From contig NZ_JADBDT010000001.1 in the NCBI RefSeq assembly GCF_014873485.1, positions 1,984,001 to 2,048,000 of the forward strand: 64,000 nucleotides of DNA, in the 5' to 3' direction. This document shows, in pieces, positions 34,124 through 42,384 of this stretch. This DNA is from Sphingopyxis sp. OAS728. Lineage in GTDB: Bacteria; Pseudomonadota; Alphaproteobacteria; Sphingomonadales; Sphingomonadaceae. The notes beneath the pieces are model-generated. The model made no database searches, had not been told where the DNA came from, and was given only the letters and a program-made list of their open reading frames with translations. How positions within the stretch are numbered: the stretch's first letter is position 1; each line of letters begins with the position of its first letter. Position numbers and translations under genes: made by a program.

Positions 34124-35671
34124 TTACGCCTCGCGCCATTTGGCGGGCAGCGCGATTTCGACCACCAGCCCCGACGGCTCCCAGTGACGCGTGATCGAGC
34201 CGCCCAGGTTGTTACGCACGCTGCGTTCCATCAGCAGTGTGCCGAAACTGGTGCGGTCGGGCGCCCCGACCAGCCCCTGCGTCCCGGTTTCGGTCCAGGT
34301 CAGCCGGAATGTCCGGGGCTCGCTGCCCTCGGGATCCTGCGTCCAATCGACCTCCACGCGCCCGCCGTCCGCCGCCAGCGCGCCATGCTTGACCGCATTG
34401 GTCGCGAGCTCGTTGAACACCAAGGCCATCGCGACCAGCGCATTTTCGGGCAGGAGCAGGTCGGGTCCCGACCAGCGAATGCGCGGAAAGGCTGCCTCGA
34501 CCTCGCGCATCAGCGCGTGCATCGACCCGGTCATGAAATTGGCACCGAGCAGGACATTCTGCGCGCGGTTGAGCGCGTCCAATCGGCTGCTGATCCGCTC
34601 GACATAATCGTCGACGTCGCGCGCGGCGTGACGGGTGAGCGAGATGATCGCGCTGACCGTCGCGAACAGGTTGCGCATCCGGTGGTGCAATTCGCGCATC
34701 AACAGGTTCGAATTTTCCTGCCGGCTTTTCTGTTCGGTGATGTCGATGCTGACCCCGGTCAGCATCGCGTCGTCCGACCGCACATCCCAGTCGCCGCGCA
34801 CCGCGTTCCAGCGCACACCGCGCTCGGGGTTAAGGACGCGATATTCGGCCGCATAGGGCGTGCCGTGCGCGATCGCTTCCTCGAGGATCACGCGGAGCGC
34901 CGCGCGGTCGTCGGGATGCACCAGATCGAAGAAGCCGTTGCCGGTCGCCAGCATCGCCTGATATTCGGAGCCCCATAATTCGGCACCGGCGCCCTGCGTG
35001 CTGAGCCGGTCGGTGCGCGGATCATATTGCCATGAGGCTATTCCTGAAAAATCGAGCGCGCGCTCGAGCGTGCGGCGCGCCTCGTCGCGCTCGGCGCTGA
35101 TCCGGCGCAGGTCGGCCTCGGCCATGATGATCCCGGCGAAATCTTCCAGCCGGGCGAGGTCGATGTCGGTCAGCGCTGCGCGCACCTCACGGTCGATCAC
35201 GCACAAGCTGCCGAGAATGGCGCCATTATAGGCGCGCAGCGGTACCCCGGCATAAAAGCGGATATGGAGGTCGCCGGTGACCAGCGGGTTATCCTGAAAG
35301 CGCGGATCACCGAGAACATCGGTGACCATCACCGGCCGCTCCTCGGCGATGACATATTGGCAAAAGCTCAACTCACGGGGCGTTTCTGGTGTGTCGAGGC
35401 CATAGGCCGATTTGAACCATTGGCGGCAATCGTCAACCAGCGAGACCAGCGCGATCGGCACGTCGAACAGTTCGGCGACCATTTTCGTCACCCGGTCGAA
35501 CCCCGGCTCGGGCGCCGTGTCCATGATCCGATATTCGCGCAATGTGTCGAGACGCAGCCGTTCCGCCCGTACTGCCCGCTCGTCTTCCCCGTCCGCCAAC
35601 TCGCGCCCCTCGCTTCCTGTCGACGCCGCTGAACCCGCATCGCCGATCGCCCCGGGCCGCTGCTCTGCCAT
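34124..35671 (-). CDS. GAF-PAS HWE-family sensor histidine kinase (PhyK-like)
   Basis: 515 residues, no membrane segment. GAF domain at about 55-190 (LREYRIMDTAPEPGFDRVT opening, EERPVMVTDVLGD), PAS domain at about 205-315, then HWE kinase core: phosphoacceptor H330 in ELHHRMRNLFATV, N-box N420-E ... N425 (VFNELATNAVKHG), and W459-T-E461 of the HWE signature. Such kinases phosphorylate PhyR-type regulators in alphaproteobacteria. It is divergent from phyR, with palindromes at 35693-35732 upstream, so it is probably the cognate sensor. Signal unknown. Confidence 0.92.
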   Translation of the reverse strand: MAEQRPGAIGDAGSAASTGSEGRELADGEDERAVRAERLRLDTLREYRIMDTAPEPGFDRVTKMVAELFDVPIALVSLVDDCRQWFKSAYGLDTPETPRELSFCQYVIAEERPVMVTDVLGDPRFQDNPLVTGDLHIRFYAGVPLRAYNGAILGSLCVIDREVRAALTDIDLARLEDFAGIIMAEADLRRISAERDEARRTLERALDFSGIASWQYDPRTDRLSTQGAGAELWGSEYQAMLATGNGFFDLVHPDDRAALRVILEEAIAHGTPYAAEYRVLNPERGVRWNAVRGDWDVRSDDAMLTGVSIDITEQKSRQENSNLLMRELHHRMRNLFATVSAIISLTRHAARDVDDYVERISSRLDALNRAQNVLLGANFMTGSMHALMREVEAAFPRIRWSGPDLLLPENALVAMALVFNELATNAVKHGALAADGGRVEVDWTQDPEGSEPRTFRLTWTETGTQGLVGAPDRTSFGTLLMERSVRNNLGGSITRHWEPSGLVVEIALPAKWREA

Positions 35672-35692
35672 GAATATGGTCCCTACAAAAGC

Positions 35693-35732
35693 ATGACGGC
35701 TCCGTCATATGGAAAGTGGTGATATTCCACTT
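35693..35732. promoter_or_regulatory. Two adjacent dyads upstream of the sensor kinase
   Basis: ATGACGG-CT-CCGTCAT (35693-35708) is a perfect 7-bp inverted repeat with a 2-base centre, followed by AAGTGG (35714-35719) / CCACTT (35727-35732) with 7 bases between. They are 21-61 bases upstream of the kinase ATG. Candidate regulator sites; the factor is unknown. Confidence 0.35.
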
Positions 35733-35826
35733 ACTTACGCCGCAACCTCCTCGCGTCCCGGCTGACTCTACGCACCGCTAAGCGACAAGTTGCAGCGGCA
35801 GCGCGGCCTTTTCGTCACAACGCCGC

Positions 35827-35852
35827 GGAACCGACCTCCGCCGGGGCGCGTA
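35827..35852 (+). promoter_or_regulatory. Possible EcfG-type promoter of phyR
   Basis: GGAAC (35827-35831), 17 bases, then CGTA (35849-35852), close to the alphaproteobacterial general stress consensus GGAAC-N16/17-CGTT with one mismatch in the -10. The implied start is about 20 bases before the phyR ATG. Confidence 0.45.
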
Positions 35853-35879
35853 TGAATGGCCTCAAGAGGGAGCATTTTA

Positions 35880-36674
35880 ATGACATTGGGTGAAGAAATT
35901 CGCGGACATCTTCCCTTTCTGCGCCGCTACGCGCGCGCGCTGACCGGCAGCCAGCAACATGGCGACAATTTCGTGCACACCACGTTGGAAGTGATCGTCG
36001 CGGCGCCCGATGAATTCCACAGCGGTGACGGCACCCGGATCGACCTCTACCGCAATTTCCACCGTATCTGGGAAAGCGCCTATATCGACGAGGGTGAAGA
36101 CGCCGACGAAGGCGAGCATCCGCTCGTCCGCGCGGCGCACCAGCGCCTGGTCCAGATCACCCCGCTCGGCCGCCAGATCCTGCTGCTCACCGCGCTCGAG
36201 GGCTTTTCGGTCGAAGAGGCCGGGCTGATTACGGGCACCGACGGCGAGACCGTCGAAACTTTGCTCGCCGATGCCGTTGGCGAACTCGACCGCGAATCGC
36301 GCACCTCGGTGCTGATTATCGAGGACGAGCCGCTGATCGCGATGGAACTCGAACAGATCGTCCGCGACCTCGGCCACCGCGTTGCCGGAATCGCGGCGAC
36401 GCATGAGGATGCCGTTGCGGCTTTCGAAGCGACCGATGCCGGCCTCGTCCTCGCCGACATCCAGCTCGCCGACGGATCGTCGGGGATCGACGCGGTGCAG
36501 GACATATTGGCGATCGCGCCGGTGCCGGCGATCTTCATCACCGCCTTCCCCGAAAAGCTGCTGACCGGCGGCCGCGTCGAACCGACCTTCCTGATCTCCA
36601 AACCGTTCCGCGAAAACACCGTCCGCGCCGCGATCAGCCAGAGCCTGCTCTTCACGCCGCAACTCGCGGCATAG
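35880..36674 (+). CDS. phyR: Anti-anti-sigma response regulator PhyR
   Basis: 264 residues with the ATG at 35880. N-terminal sigma-factor-like domain (about 1-135, LPFLRRYARALTGSQQHGDN ... GFSVEEAGLITGTDGETVETLL), then a receiver domain with acidic D149-E150, phosphoacceptor D193 (LVLADIQLADGSSG) and the SKPF lysine. On phosphorylation it sequesters NepR, releasing EcfG. It lies in the standard alphaproteobacterial stress locus with nepR-ecfG; the second sigma gene between them is less usual. Cytoplasmic. Confidence 0.97.
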   Translation: MTLGEEIRGHLPFLRRYARALTGSQQHGDNFVHTTLEVIVAAPDEFHSGDGTRIDLYRNFHRIWESAYIDEGEDADEGEHPLVRAAHQRLVQITPLGRQILLLTALEGFSVEEAGLITGTDGETVETLLADAVGELDRESRTSVLIIEDEPLIAMELEQIVRDLGHRVAGIAATHEDAVAAFEATDAGLVLADIQLADGSSGIDAVQDILAIAPVPAIFITAFPEKLLTGGRVEPTFLISKPFRENTVRAAISQSLLFTPQLAA

Positions 36675-36683
36675 GGCGACCTC

Positions 36684-37301
36684 TTAATCCCCCGCGGGAC
36701 CGTTCGCGGTCAACTGGTCGACATTGTCCATGATCGTCCGGAAGGCTTCGCTCGACGGCATAACGTCGGCGCTGCGCCGCGGCATTTCGCCGCTGTCCAG
36801 GATCGCCTGCAACGCCGCGCGGCCGCGCGATACGCGGCTTTTCATCGTGCCGACGGCGCAGCCACAGATCGCCGCGCCTTCCTCGTACGACAGCTGCCCC
36901 GCACCGATCAGCACCAGCGCCTCGCGCTGGTCGACGGGCAGCTGCATCAGCGCGCGCTGCACATCGGCGAGATGGAGGCTGTCGTCCTGGTCGTCGGGCG
37001 CGACAAGCAACCGTTCGGCCGCCATCTCGTCATATTCGGCGGTGAATTTCTTGCGCCGCATCTGCGACAGGAAACAGTTGCGCAGGATGACGAAGGCCCA
37101 GCTCTTCATGCTGGCGGGGCCCGGCACATATTGCGCGCGCGCCTTCCACGCCTTCAGCATCGTCTCCTGCACCAGATCGTCGGCGAGGTCGGCATTGCCC
37201 GTCAGGCTGCGGCCGAACGCGCGCAGGTGCGGCAACATCGCCGCGAGTTCACGCTTGAAGCTGGCATCGTCGAGCGGTTGGGGCGTTTCGTCGCTGGTCA
37301 C
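36684..37301 (-). CDS. EcfG-like sigma factor, second copy
   Basis: 205 residues. Region 2 (LRAFGRSLTGNADLADDLVQETMLKAWKAR) and region 4 (VDQREALVLIGAGQLSYEEGAAICGCAVGTMKSRVSRGRA) are complete, as for an active ECF sigma factor of the EcfG group. It reads toward phyR, so it is convergent with phyR and divergent from nepR. I saw no GGAAC/CGTT promoter before it. Compared with the ecfG at 37761, its flanks differ and the C-terminal tail is longer. It may be a second stress sigma or a modulator. Confidence 0.9.
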   Translation of the reverse strand: MTSDETPQPLDDASFKRELAAMLPHLRAFGRSLTGNADLADDLVQETMLKAWKARAQYVPGPASMKSWAFVILRNCFLSQMRRKKFTAEYDEMAAERLLVAPDDQDDSLHLADVQRALMQLPVDQREALVLIGAGQLSYEEGAAICGCAVGTMKSRVSRGRAALQAILDSGEMPRRSADVMPSSEAFRTIMDNVDQLTANGPAGD

Positions 37302-37473
37302 ACGGTCCTGATCGGTTGGGCACGGTGAAGCGCCGCTGAATGAGCAACGGGCTTAGCCGGTTGAATCCCTTATGGGAACCCAAAGCACGCTCAGGCGAAA
37401 AGAGCGGCTCCCCCCGCGCGCCTCTCCCTGTGCTTTTGGCGCAACACCGTTCGTCGCAAAATACGATGGCATG

Positions 37474-37498
37474 GGAACCAGCGGCGGGTTTCGTCGTT
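37474..37498 (+). promoter_or_regulatory. EcfG-type promoter of nepR-ecfG
   Basis: GGAAC (37474-37478), exactly 16 bases, CGTT (37495-37498). It matches the general stress consensus fully, so nepR-ecfG is probably autoregulated. Transcription would begin near 37505, which argues for the nepR start at 37531 over 37507. Confidence 0.65.
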
Positions 37499-37530
37499 GC
37501 TCCACCATGGCTACGCAAGGCAACAACAGG

Positions 37531-37761
37531 ATGAACGGCAAGGGCACCCCGCACCCGATCACCGATGCGCCGCATCGGGGACAGGGAAGTTTCCCCGGCA
37601 CGAACGGCGATCAGTGGCACCGCACGCTCACCGGTCGCCAGGCCCCCGAACCCGTGGGCGCGAAATTGCGCATGATTTACGGCAACATCGTCGCCGAACG
37701 CCTGCCCGACAATATGCTAGACCTACTTTCCCAGCTCGATCAGAAAAGCTCGAAGCAATAA
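37531..37761 (+). CDS. nepR: Anti-sigma factor NepR
   Basis: 76 residues from the ATG at 37531, where AAGG lies ten bases upstream; an ATG at 37507 gives 84 residues but would be leaderless. The NepR domain is VGAKLRMIYGNIVAERLPDN followed by MLDLLSQLD: two amphipathic helices that hold EcfG or, after phosphorylation, PhyR. The stop overlaps the ecfG ATG by one base (TAATG), the classic anti-sigma/sigma coupling. Cytoplasmic. Confidence 0.93.
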   Translation: MNGKGTPHPITDAPHRGQGSFPGTNGDQWHRTLTGRQAPEPVGAKLRMIYGNIVAERLPDNMLDLLSQLDQKSSKQ

Positions 37762-38396
37762 TGACCGCACCAAGCGCAGCTGCATCGCAGCCGCAGGCCG
37801 ACACCCTGTCGGATGGCGAATTCAAGACGCTGCTCGCTGGTGTCATCCCGCATCTGCGCGCCTATGGCCGCAGCCTGTCGGGCAATCCCGATCTCGCCGA
37901 CGATCTGACGCAGGACACGATGGTCAAGGCGTGGGCGTCGCGCGAGCGCTTCGAGCGCGGCACCTCGATCAAGGCGTGGACCTTCGTCATCCTCCGCAAC
38001 ACTTTCCTCTCGCAGATGCGCCGCAACAAGTTCGTCGGCGAATATGACGAGACCGCGGTCGAACGCACCATGTCGACCCGCGCTGCGCAAGAAGACAGCG
38101 GCGAGATGGCCGACCTCCAGCGCGGGCTGATGGAATTGCCGCAGGACCAACGCGAGGCGCTGATCCTCGTCGGTGCCGGCGGGCTGTCGTACGAGGAAGC
38201 CGCGAGCATTTGCGACTGCGCGCTCGGCACGATGAAAAGCCGCGTGTCGCGCGCGCGCGCCGCGCTCGAGGAAATCATGAACAGCGGCCATTTTTCGCAA
38301 AAGCGCGCCGATGCCCCGCCGGCGAGCGAGGCGGTCGACGCGATCATGGACAGCGTCGAGACGATCACCGCGCGGCGCGAAGCGGCGAACCGCTAA
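37761..38396 (+). CDS. ecfG: General stress response sigma factor EcfG
   Basis: 211 residues. Region 2 (LRAYGRSLSGNPDLADDLTQDTMVKAWASR) and region 4 (QDQREALILVGAGGLSYEEAASICDCALGTMKSRVSRARA) are both conserved. It is released from NepR when PhyR is phosphorylated and directs polymerase to GGAAC/CGTT promoters. Translationally coupled to nepR. About 70% of positions look identical by eye to the sigma gene at 36684-37301, indicating a duplication. Confidence 0.96.
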   Translation: MTAPSAAASQPQADTLSDGEFKTLLAGVIPHLRAYGRSLSGNPDLADDLTQDTMVKAWASRERFERGTSIKAWTFVILRNTFLSQMRRNKFVGEYDETAVERTMSTRAAQEDSGEMADLQRGLMELPQDQREALILVGAGGLSYEEAASICDCALGTMKSRVSRARAALEEIMNSGHFSQKRADAPPASEAVDAIMDSVETITARREAANR

Positions 38397-38464
38397 GCCC
38401 TCTCGACTTTGCGACATCGGCGCGTCAGAACGGCGCGTCCTTCCCCAGCAAAGCGAGCCACCGT

Positions 38465-39643
38465 ATGAAAAACCTGCCGCATATTGCCTTGATCGCCGCG
38501 CTTGCCGTCGCCGCCTGCTCCGCCGCGCCCGCGTCGACCGAAGCCGCGCCCGCCGACACCGCCAAGCTCGACGCATCGGGCGCGCAGCCCGCGACGCCGC
38601 TCGCCGACGCGCCCTTCACGGTCAAGGAAGTCGCGAGCTTCAACGAACCCTGGGCGATGACCTTCGTCCCCGGCACGCGCGCCGCGCTGATCACCGAGAA
38701 ATCGGGCAAGCTCAAACTCTGGCAGGAAAGCGGCTCGACACTCGACGTCGCGGGTGTGCCCGCGGTCGCCTATGGTGGCCAGGGCGGGTTCGGCGATGTC
38801 ATCGTCGCGCCCGACTTTGCGACCAGCGGCACGATTTATTTGAGCTGGGCCGAGGCCGGCCCGGACAAGACCTATGGCGCCGTCGTCGCCAAGGCGAAGC
38901 TCAAACAGGGCGCCGCGCCCGCACTCGAGGGGCTCCAGATCATCTGGAAACAGGATCCGAAGGTCCCCGGCCAAGGCCATTATTCGCACCGCCTCGCCTT
39001 CTCGCCCGACGGCAAATATCTCTTCATCGGATCGGGCGAGCGCCAGAAATTCGATCCCGCGCAGGATATGAAGGCCAATCTCGGCAAGATCCTCCGCCTC
39101 AATCCCGACGGCAGCGTCCCCGCCGACAATCCCTTTGCGGATCAGGGCGGCGTCACCGCGCAAATCTGGTCGCTCGGCCACCGCAATATCCTGGGCCTCG
39201 CCTTCGACGGCACCGGCAAACTCTGGAATCAGGAAATGGGACCGAAGGGCGGCGACGAGGTCAACGTCGTCGAAGCCAAAGCCAACTACGGCTATCCGAT
39301 CGTGTCGAACGGCGATCATTATGACGGCAAGGATATTCCCGACCATCCGACGCGCCCCGAATTTGCAGCGCCCAAGCTCTGGTGGAACCCCGCGGTCTCC
39401 CCCGGCGGGCTCGCCTGGTATGGCGGCGACATGTATCCCGGCTGGAAGAACAGCCTGCTGATGGGCGCGCTCTCGGGCGAAGGGCTGATCCGCATGGCCG
39501 TCGACGGCGACACGGTGCACAAATCCGACCGCTGGGACTTCGGCCAGCGCATCCGCGAGGTCGAGGTACGCGACGACGGGTCGATCTGGCTGCTCACCGA
39601 CGGCGAAGACGGCAAGCTGGTGAAGCTCGTCCCGAAACGGTAA
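38465..39643 (+). CDS. PQQ-dependent sugar (aldose) dehydrogenase-type lipoprotein
   Basis: 392 residues. Lipobox ending at C18 (ALAVAAC), so it is lipid-anchored and periplasmic or outer-membrane. The soluble glucose dehydrogenase / Asd / YliI-type beta-propeller is clear: NEPWAMTFVPG, GGQGGFGDVIVAPDF, YSHRLAFSPDGKYLFIGSGERQ, the GHRNILGLAFD motif, GPKGGDEVNVVEAKANYGYPIVS, and GGLAWYGGDMYPGW. It should oxidise aldose sugars with PQQ and calcium. No pqq genes are in the window. It starts 68 bases after ecfG on the same strand and may be stress-linked. Confidence 0.92.
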   Translation: MKNLPHIALIAALAVAACSAAPASTEAAPADTAKLDASGAQPATPLADAPFTVKEVASFNEPWAMTFVPGTRAALITEKSGKLKLWQESGSTLDVAGVPAVAYGGQGGFGDVIVAPDFATSGTIYLSWAEAGPDKTYGAVVAKAKLKQGAAPALEGLQIIWKQDPKVPGQGHYSHRLAFSPDGKYLFIGSGERQKFDPAQDMKANLGKILRLNPDGSVPADNPFADQGGVTAQIWSLGHRNILGLAFDGTGKLWNQEMGPKGGDEVNVVEAKANYGYPIVSNGDHYDGKDIPDHPTRPEFAAPKLWWNPAVSPGGLAWYGGDMYPGWKNSLLMGALSGEGLIRMAVDGDTVHKSDRWDFGQRIREVEVRDDGSIWLLTDGEDGKLVKLVPKR

Positions 39644-39653
39644 AGGCGGCCGC

Positions 39654-40427
39654 ATGATCCGCGGCTTCCTCACCCGGCGCGCCGAATGGCCCGCGCGCAT
39701 CCCCGATCCCGACGCGCTGCCGCCGCTGGCGCTATTGTGGCGCGAGATCGGGTCGCTGGTGCGCGCGCTCGGCGGCCGCATCCGCCCGATGCCGCCCGAA
39801 CCCAATCCCGACAGCGAGCATCCGCCGGTGATGGTTCTCCCCGGCTTCCTGTCGGGCGACTGGGCGACCAAGGCACTCCGCGCCGACCTTCGCCGCGCGG
39901 GTTTCCGCTGCTACGCTTGGGGCCTCGGCTTCAACCGCGGCGCGACCGCCGACATCATCGACCGTATCGATACGCGCGTGCAATGGATCATCGACCGCAC
40001 CGGCTATGCCCCCGCGCTCGTCGGCTGGAGCCTTGGCGGCATCTATGCGCGCGAATATGCCAAGCATCACCCGAACAAGGTCGCGCGCGTCGTCACGCTC
40101 GGCTCGCCCTTTTCGGGCAGCCGCCGCGCCAACCGCGCGTGGCGCCTCTACCACCTCGTCGCGCGGCACCCGGTCGACAACCCGCCGATCGACTTCCACC
40201 CCGCGCCGCGCCCCGAAATGCCGACCTTTGCACTCTGGTCGAAGCATGACGGCGTCGTCGCGGTCAGCAGCGCGCGCGGCCAGCCGCACGAAAGCGACCG
40301 GCAGGTCGAGGTCGACTGCGGCCATATGGGCTTCGCCTATGCGCCCACCTCGGTCGCCGCGATCGCCAAGGCGCTGACCGAAGAGGTCGGCACCGACGCG
40401 CCCGTTCAGCAGACATCGATGCGATAG
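39654..40427 (+). CDS. Alpha/beta hydrolase (lipase-like)
   Basis: 257 residues. Nucleophile S126 in GWSLGG (the G-x-S-x-G elbow), with PPVMVLPGFLSGDWATKALR earlier as the oxyanion region, and PEMPTFALWSKHDGVV and CGHMGFAYAPT for the Asp and His of the triad. No signal peptide. It begins 10 bases after the sugar-dehydrogenase gene and likely shares its transcript. Substrate is unknown; triacylglycerol-type esters are the family default. It overlaps the convergent acetyltransferase gene by 22 bases. Confidence 0.87.
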   Translation: MIRGFLTRRAEWPARIPDPDALPPLALLWREIGSLVRALGGRIRPMPPEPNPDSEHPPVMVLPGFLSGDWATKALRADLRRAGFRCYAWGLGFNRGATADIIDRIDTRVQWIIDRTGYAPALVGWSLGGIYAREYAKHHPNKVARVVTLGSPFSGSRRANRAWRLYHLVARHPVDNPPIDFHPAPRPEMPTFALWSKHDGVVAVSSARGQPHESDRQVEVDCGHMGFAYAPTSVAAIAKALTEEVGTDAPVQQTSMR

Positions 40428-40924
40428 GCGGGCGCCGCGCGCCAAGCCAGCAGCATCCGCCCGGGCCGCCGCCCCATCAGCCCCGTCGGCACAAAGCCGA
40501 CGCGGCGCAGCAGCGCGCGCGACCGGTCATTGTCGGGATGACATTCGGCGACGACCGAACAGCCGGGCCGTGATGAGACGAGCGCTTCGACGACCGCGCG
40601 CACCGCTTCGGTCGCAATGCCCTTGCCCCGCGCCCGCGCCGCAAACCAGTAACCGATCTCATATTCTTGGGCTCTGCGGCGATGGACGCCGATCACGCCG
40701 TTGAGGTCGAGGCCATGTTCGTCGCGCACCGCATGGAACACATCGCCGCCGCCCGATCCCGCGATCAGCGCGCGGGCGTCGGCCTCGGTGAAGGGCGCCG
40801 GCAGGAAATGGACCTGCGACGTCACCGTTTCGTCGGTGATCGCGGACAAGGCGCGCGCATCGTCGGCAAACAACGGCGTGATGCGGCAATGGTCGGTCGA
40901 CAGGGCAAGCAAGGTATCGGTCAT
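40406..40924 (-). CDS. GNAT-family N-acetyltransferase
   Basis: 172 residues. Acetyl-CoA binding motif ARARGKGIATEAVRAV (R/Q-x-x-G-x-G/A) and a CHPDNDRSRALLRRVGF segment typical of RimJ/RimL-like enzymes that modify ribosomal proteins or amino acids. Acceptor unknown. Monocistronic; the 250 bases upstream (40925-41175) hold no convincing gene. Confidence 0.88.
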   Translation of the reverse strand: MTDTLLALSTDHCRITPLFADDARALSAITDETVTSQVHFLPAPFTEADARALIAGSGGGDVFHAVRDEHGLDLNGVIGVHRRRAQEYEIGYWFAARARGKGIATEAVRAVVEALVSSRPGCSVVAECHPDNDRSRALLRRVGFVPTGLMGRRPGRMLLAWRAAPAYRIDVC

Positions 40925-41175
40925 GTCGCGTCTTCTTCAAAAGCGCGCGCCGCAACCGGGGTTTCTGGTCTGATGATGTAGTGACAACCATTCGCCTTCC
41001 GGACACGGCGGCGATGGTCACAGGTGATGCCATGCCGCTCCTATGTAAAGGAGCGCCAATACGCCTTGAATCGGGTGGATCGGTCGTTGGTCATCGGCGC
41101 CGTGGCTAACCGCTCCGGCGACGCCGGTCAATCCCGCGCCTTGACGATCGCGTTTCACGCACTATTTAAAGTTAC

Positions 41176-41640
41176 ATGAAACGCGACAGCCGACTCTCGG
41201 GCGTGCTCCACGTCCTCCTCCATATGGCCGAGCATCGCGCCCCGATGACCTCGGAGCAGCTCGCGAAGGCGATGCAGACGCATCCCGTCGTGATCCGCCG
41301 CATCCTCGGCGGCCTGCGCGATGCGGGCTTCGTCCATAGCGAAAAGGGGCATGGCGGCGGCTGGACGATCGCGAAGGATCTCGCCGCCATCACGATGCGC
41401 GACGTCTATGAGGCGATCGGCCGCCCCGCTCTGATGGCGATGGGCAATCGCACCGAGGCGCCCGGCTGCCTTGTCGAACAGGCGGTCAACGCCGCACTCG
41501 ACTCCAGCTTTCGCGATGCCGAAGCGCTGCTGCTCGCGCGCTTCTCCGAAGTGACGCTCGCCGAGCTCGCCGCCGATTTCCACTCGCGCATGGCCGCGCG
41601 CTCCACCTCCCCCGACATACAGGAGCATATCCATGGCTGA
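41176..41640 (+). CDS. Rrf2-family transcriptional regulator lacking a cluster-binding set
   Basis: 154 residues. Winged helix at about 1-60 (TSEQLAKAMQTHPVVIRRIL and GHGGGWTIAKD, the hallmark RGxxGG-like wing as GHGGGW). Unlike IscR or NsrR it has a single cysteine (C98), so it cannot hold a three-cysteine iron-sulfur cluster; this is a CymR-type or cysteine-redox regulator. It overlaps the methyltransferase gene by 8 bases and so controls it most simply. A TTTAAAGTTACATG stretch ahead of the ATG may be its operator and promoter. Confidence 0.9.
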   Translation: MKRDSRLSGVLHVLLHMAEHRAPMTSEQLAKAMQTHPVVIRRILGGLRDAGFVHSEKGHGGGWTIAKDLAAITMRDVYEAIGRPALMAMGNRTEAPGCLVEQAVNAALDSSFRDAEALLLARFSEVTLAELAADFHSRMAARSTSPDIQEHIHG

Positions 41641-42328
41641 AGGCGCCCAGCATTTCCTCGACAGCTTCAAGGACCCCGAAGCGGTCGCGCGCTACACCGA
41701 AGGGCCGCGCCGCTTCGTCCCGGGCCTCGACGGGCTCCACCGGATGACCGGGCTGTTGCTCGCAGAGCGCGTTCCTGACGACGCGCATATCCTCGTCCTC
41801 GGCGCCGGCGGCGGCAGCGAGATGAAGGCGATGGCGGAAGCGCATCCGGGCTGGCGCTTCACCGGCGTCGACCCGGCGGGTCCGATGCTCGATCTGGCCG
41901 GCGATGTGATGGGCCCGAACGCGCATCGCGCCGAGCTGATCGAAGGCTATATCGACGACGCCCCCGCCGGCCCCTTCGACGGCGCGACCTGCCTCCTGAC
42001 GCTCCATTTCCTCGCGACCGAAGAACGCATCCGCACCGCCGCCGAAATCCGCAAAAGGCTGAAACCCGGCGCACCGTTCGTCGCGGCACACGGCAGCTTC
42101 CCGCAAGGCGCGGGCGAGCGCGACCGCTGGCTCGACCGCTATGCGTCCTACGCGATCGCATCGGGCGGCGATCCCGATCAAGTCGCCAAAGGCCGCGAGG
42201 CCGTCGCCACCCATGTCGCGATGCTGAGCCCCGAGGCCGACGTCGAGGTGCTACGCGCCGCGGGTTTTACGGGCGTCGAACAATTCTATGCCGCCTTCAC
42301 CTGGCACGGCTGGGTCGGCTACGCCTGA
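41633..42328 (+). CDS. Class I SAM-dependent methyltransferase
   Basis: 231 residues. Glycine-rich motif I VLGAGGGSEMK at about 54-64, the following acidic residue in FTGVDPAGPMLDLA (D78), and a CLLTLHFLATEERI segment. Substrate unknown. It overlaps the Rrf2 gene, so the regulator and enzyme are coupled. Cytoplasmic. No neighbour identifies the substrate; detoxification of a small molecule is typical for Rrf2-linked methyltransferases but not shown here. Confidence 0.88.
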   Translation: MAEGAQHFLDSFKDPEAVARYTEGPRRFVPGLDGLHRMTGLLLAERVPDDAHILVLGAGGGSEMKAMAEAHPGWRFTGVDPAGPMLDLAGDVMGPNAHRAELIEGYIDDAPAGPFDGATCLLTLHFLATEERIRTAAEIRKRLKPGAPFVAAHGSFPQGAGERDRWLDRYASYAIASGGDPDQVAKGREAVATHVAMLSPEADVEVLRAAGFTGVEQFYAAFTWHGWVGYA

Positions 42329-42384
42329 TCCCACCCAGGCCGACGGCGATATTGTACCGCGCCAGCGACGCGCTAATATGCGCC

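Noticed and set aside
40925..41175. Search for a gene or RNA in the 250-base gap before the Rrf2 gene
   Set aside because: Only frames of about 23 codons without ribosome sites; no clear RNA structure seen.
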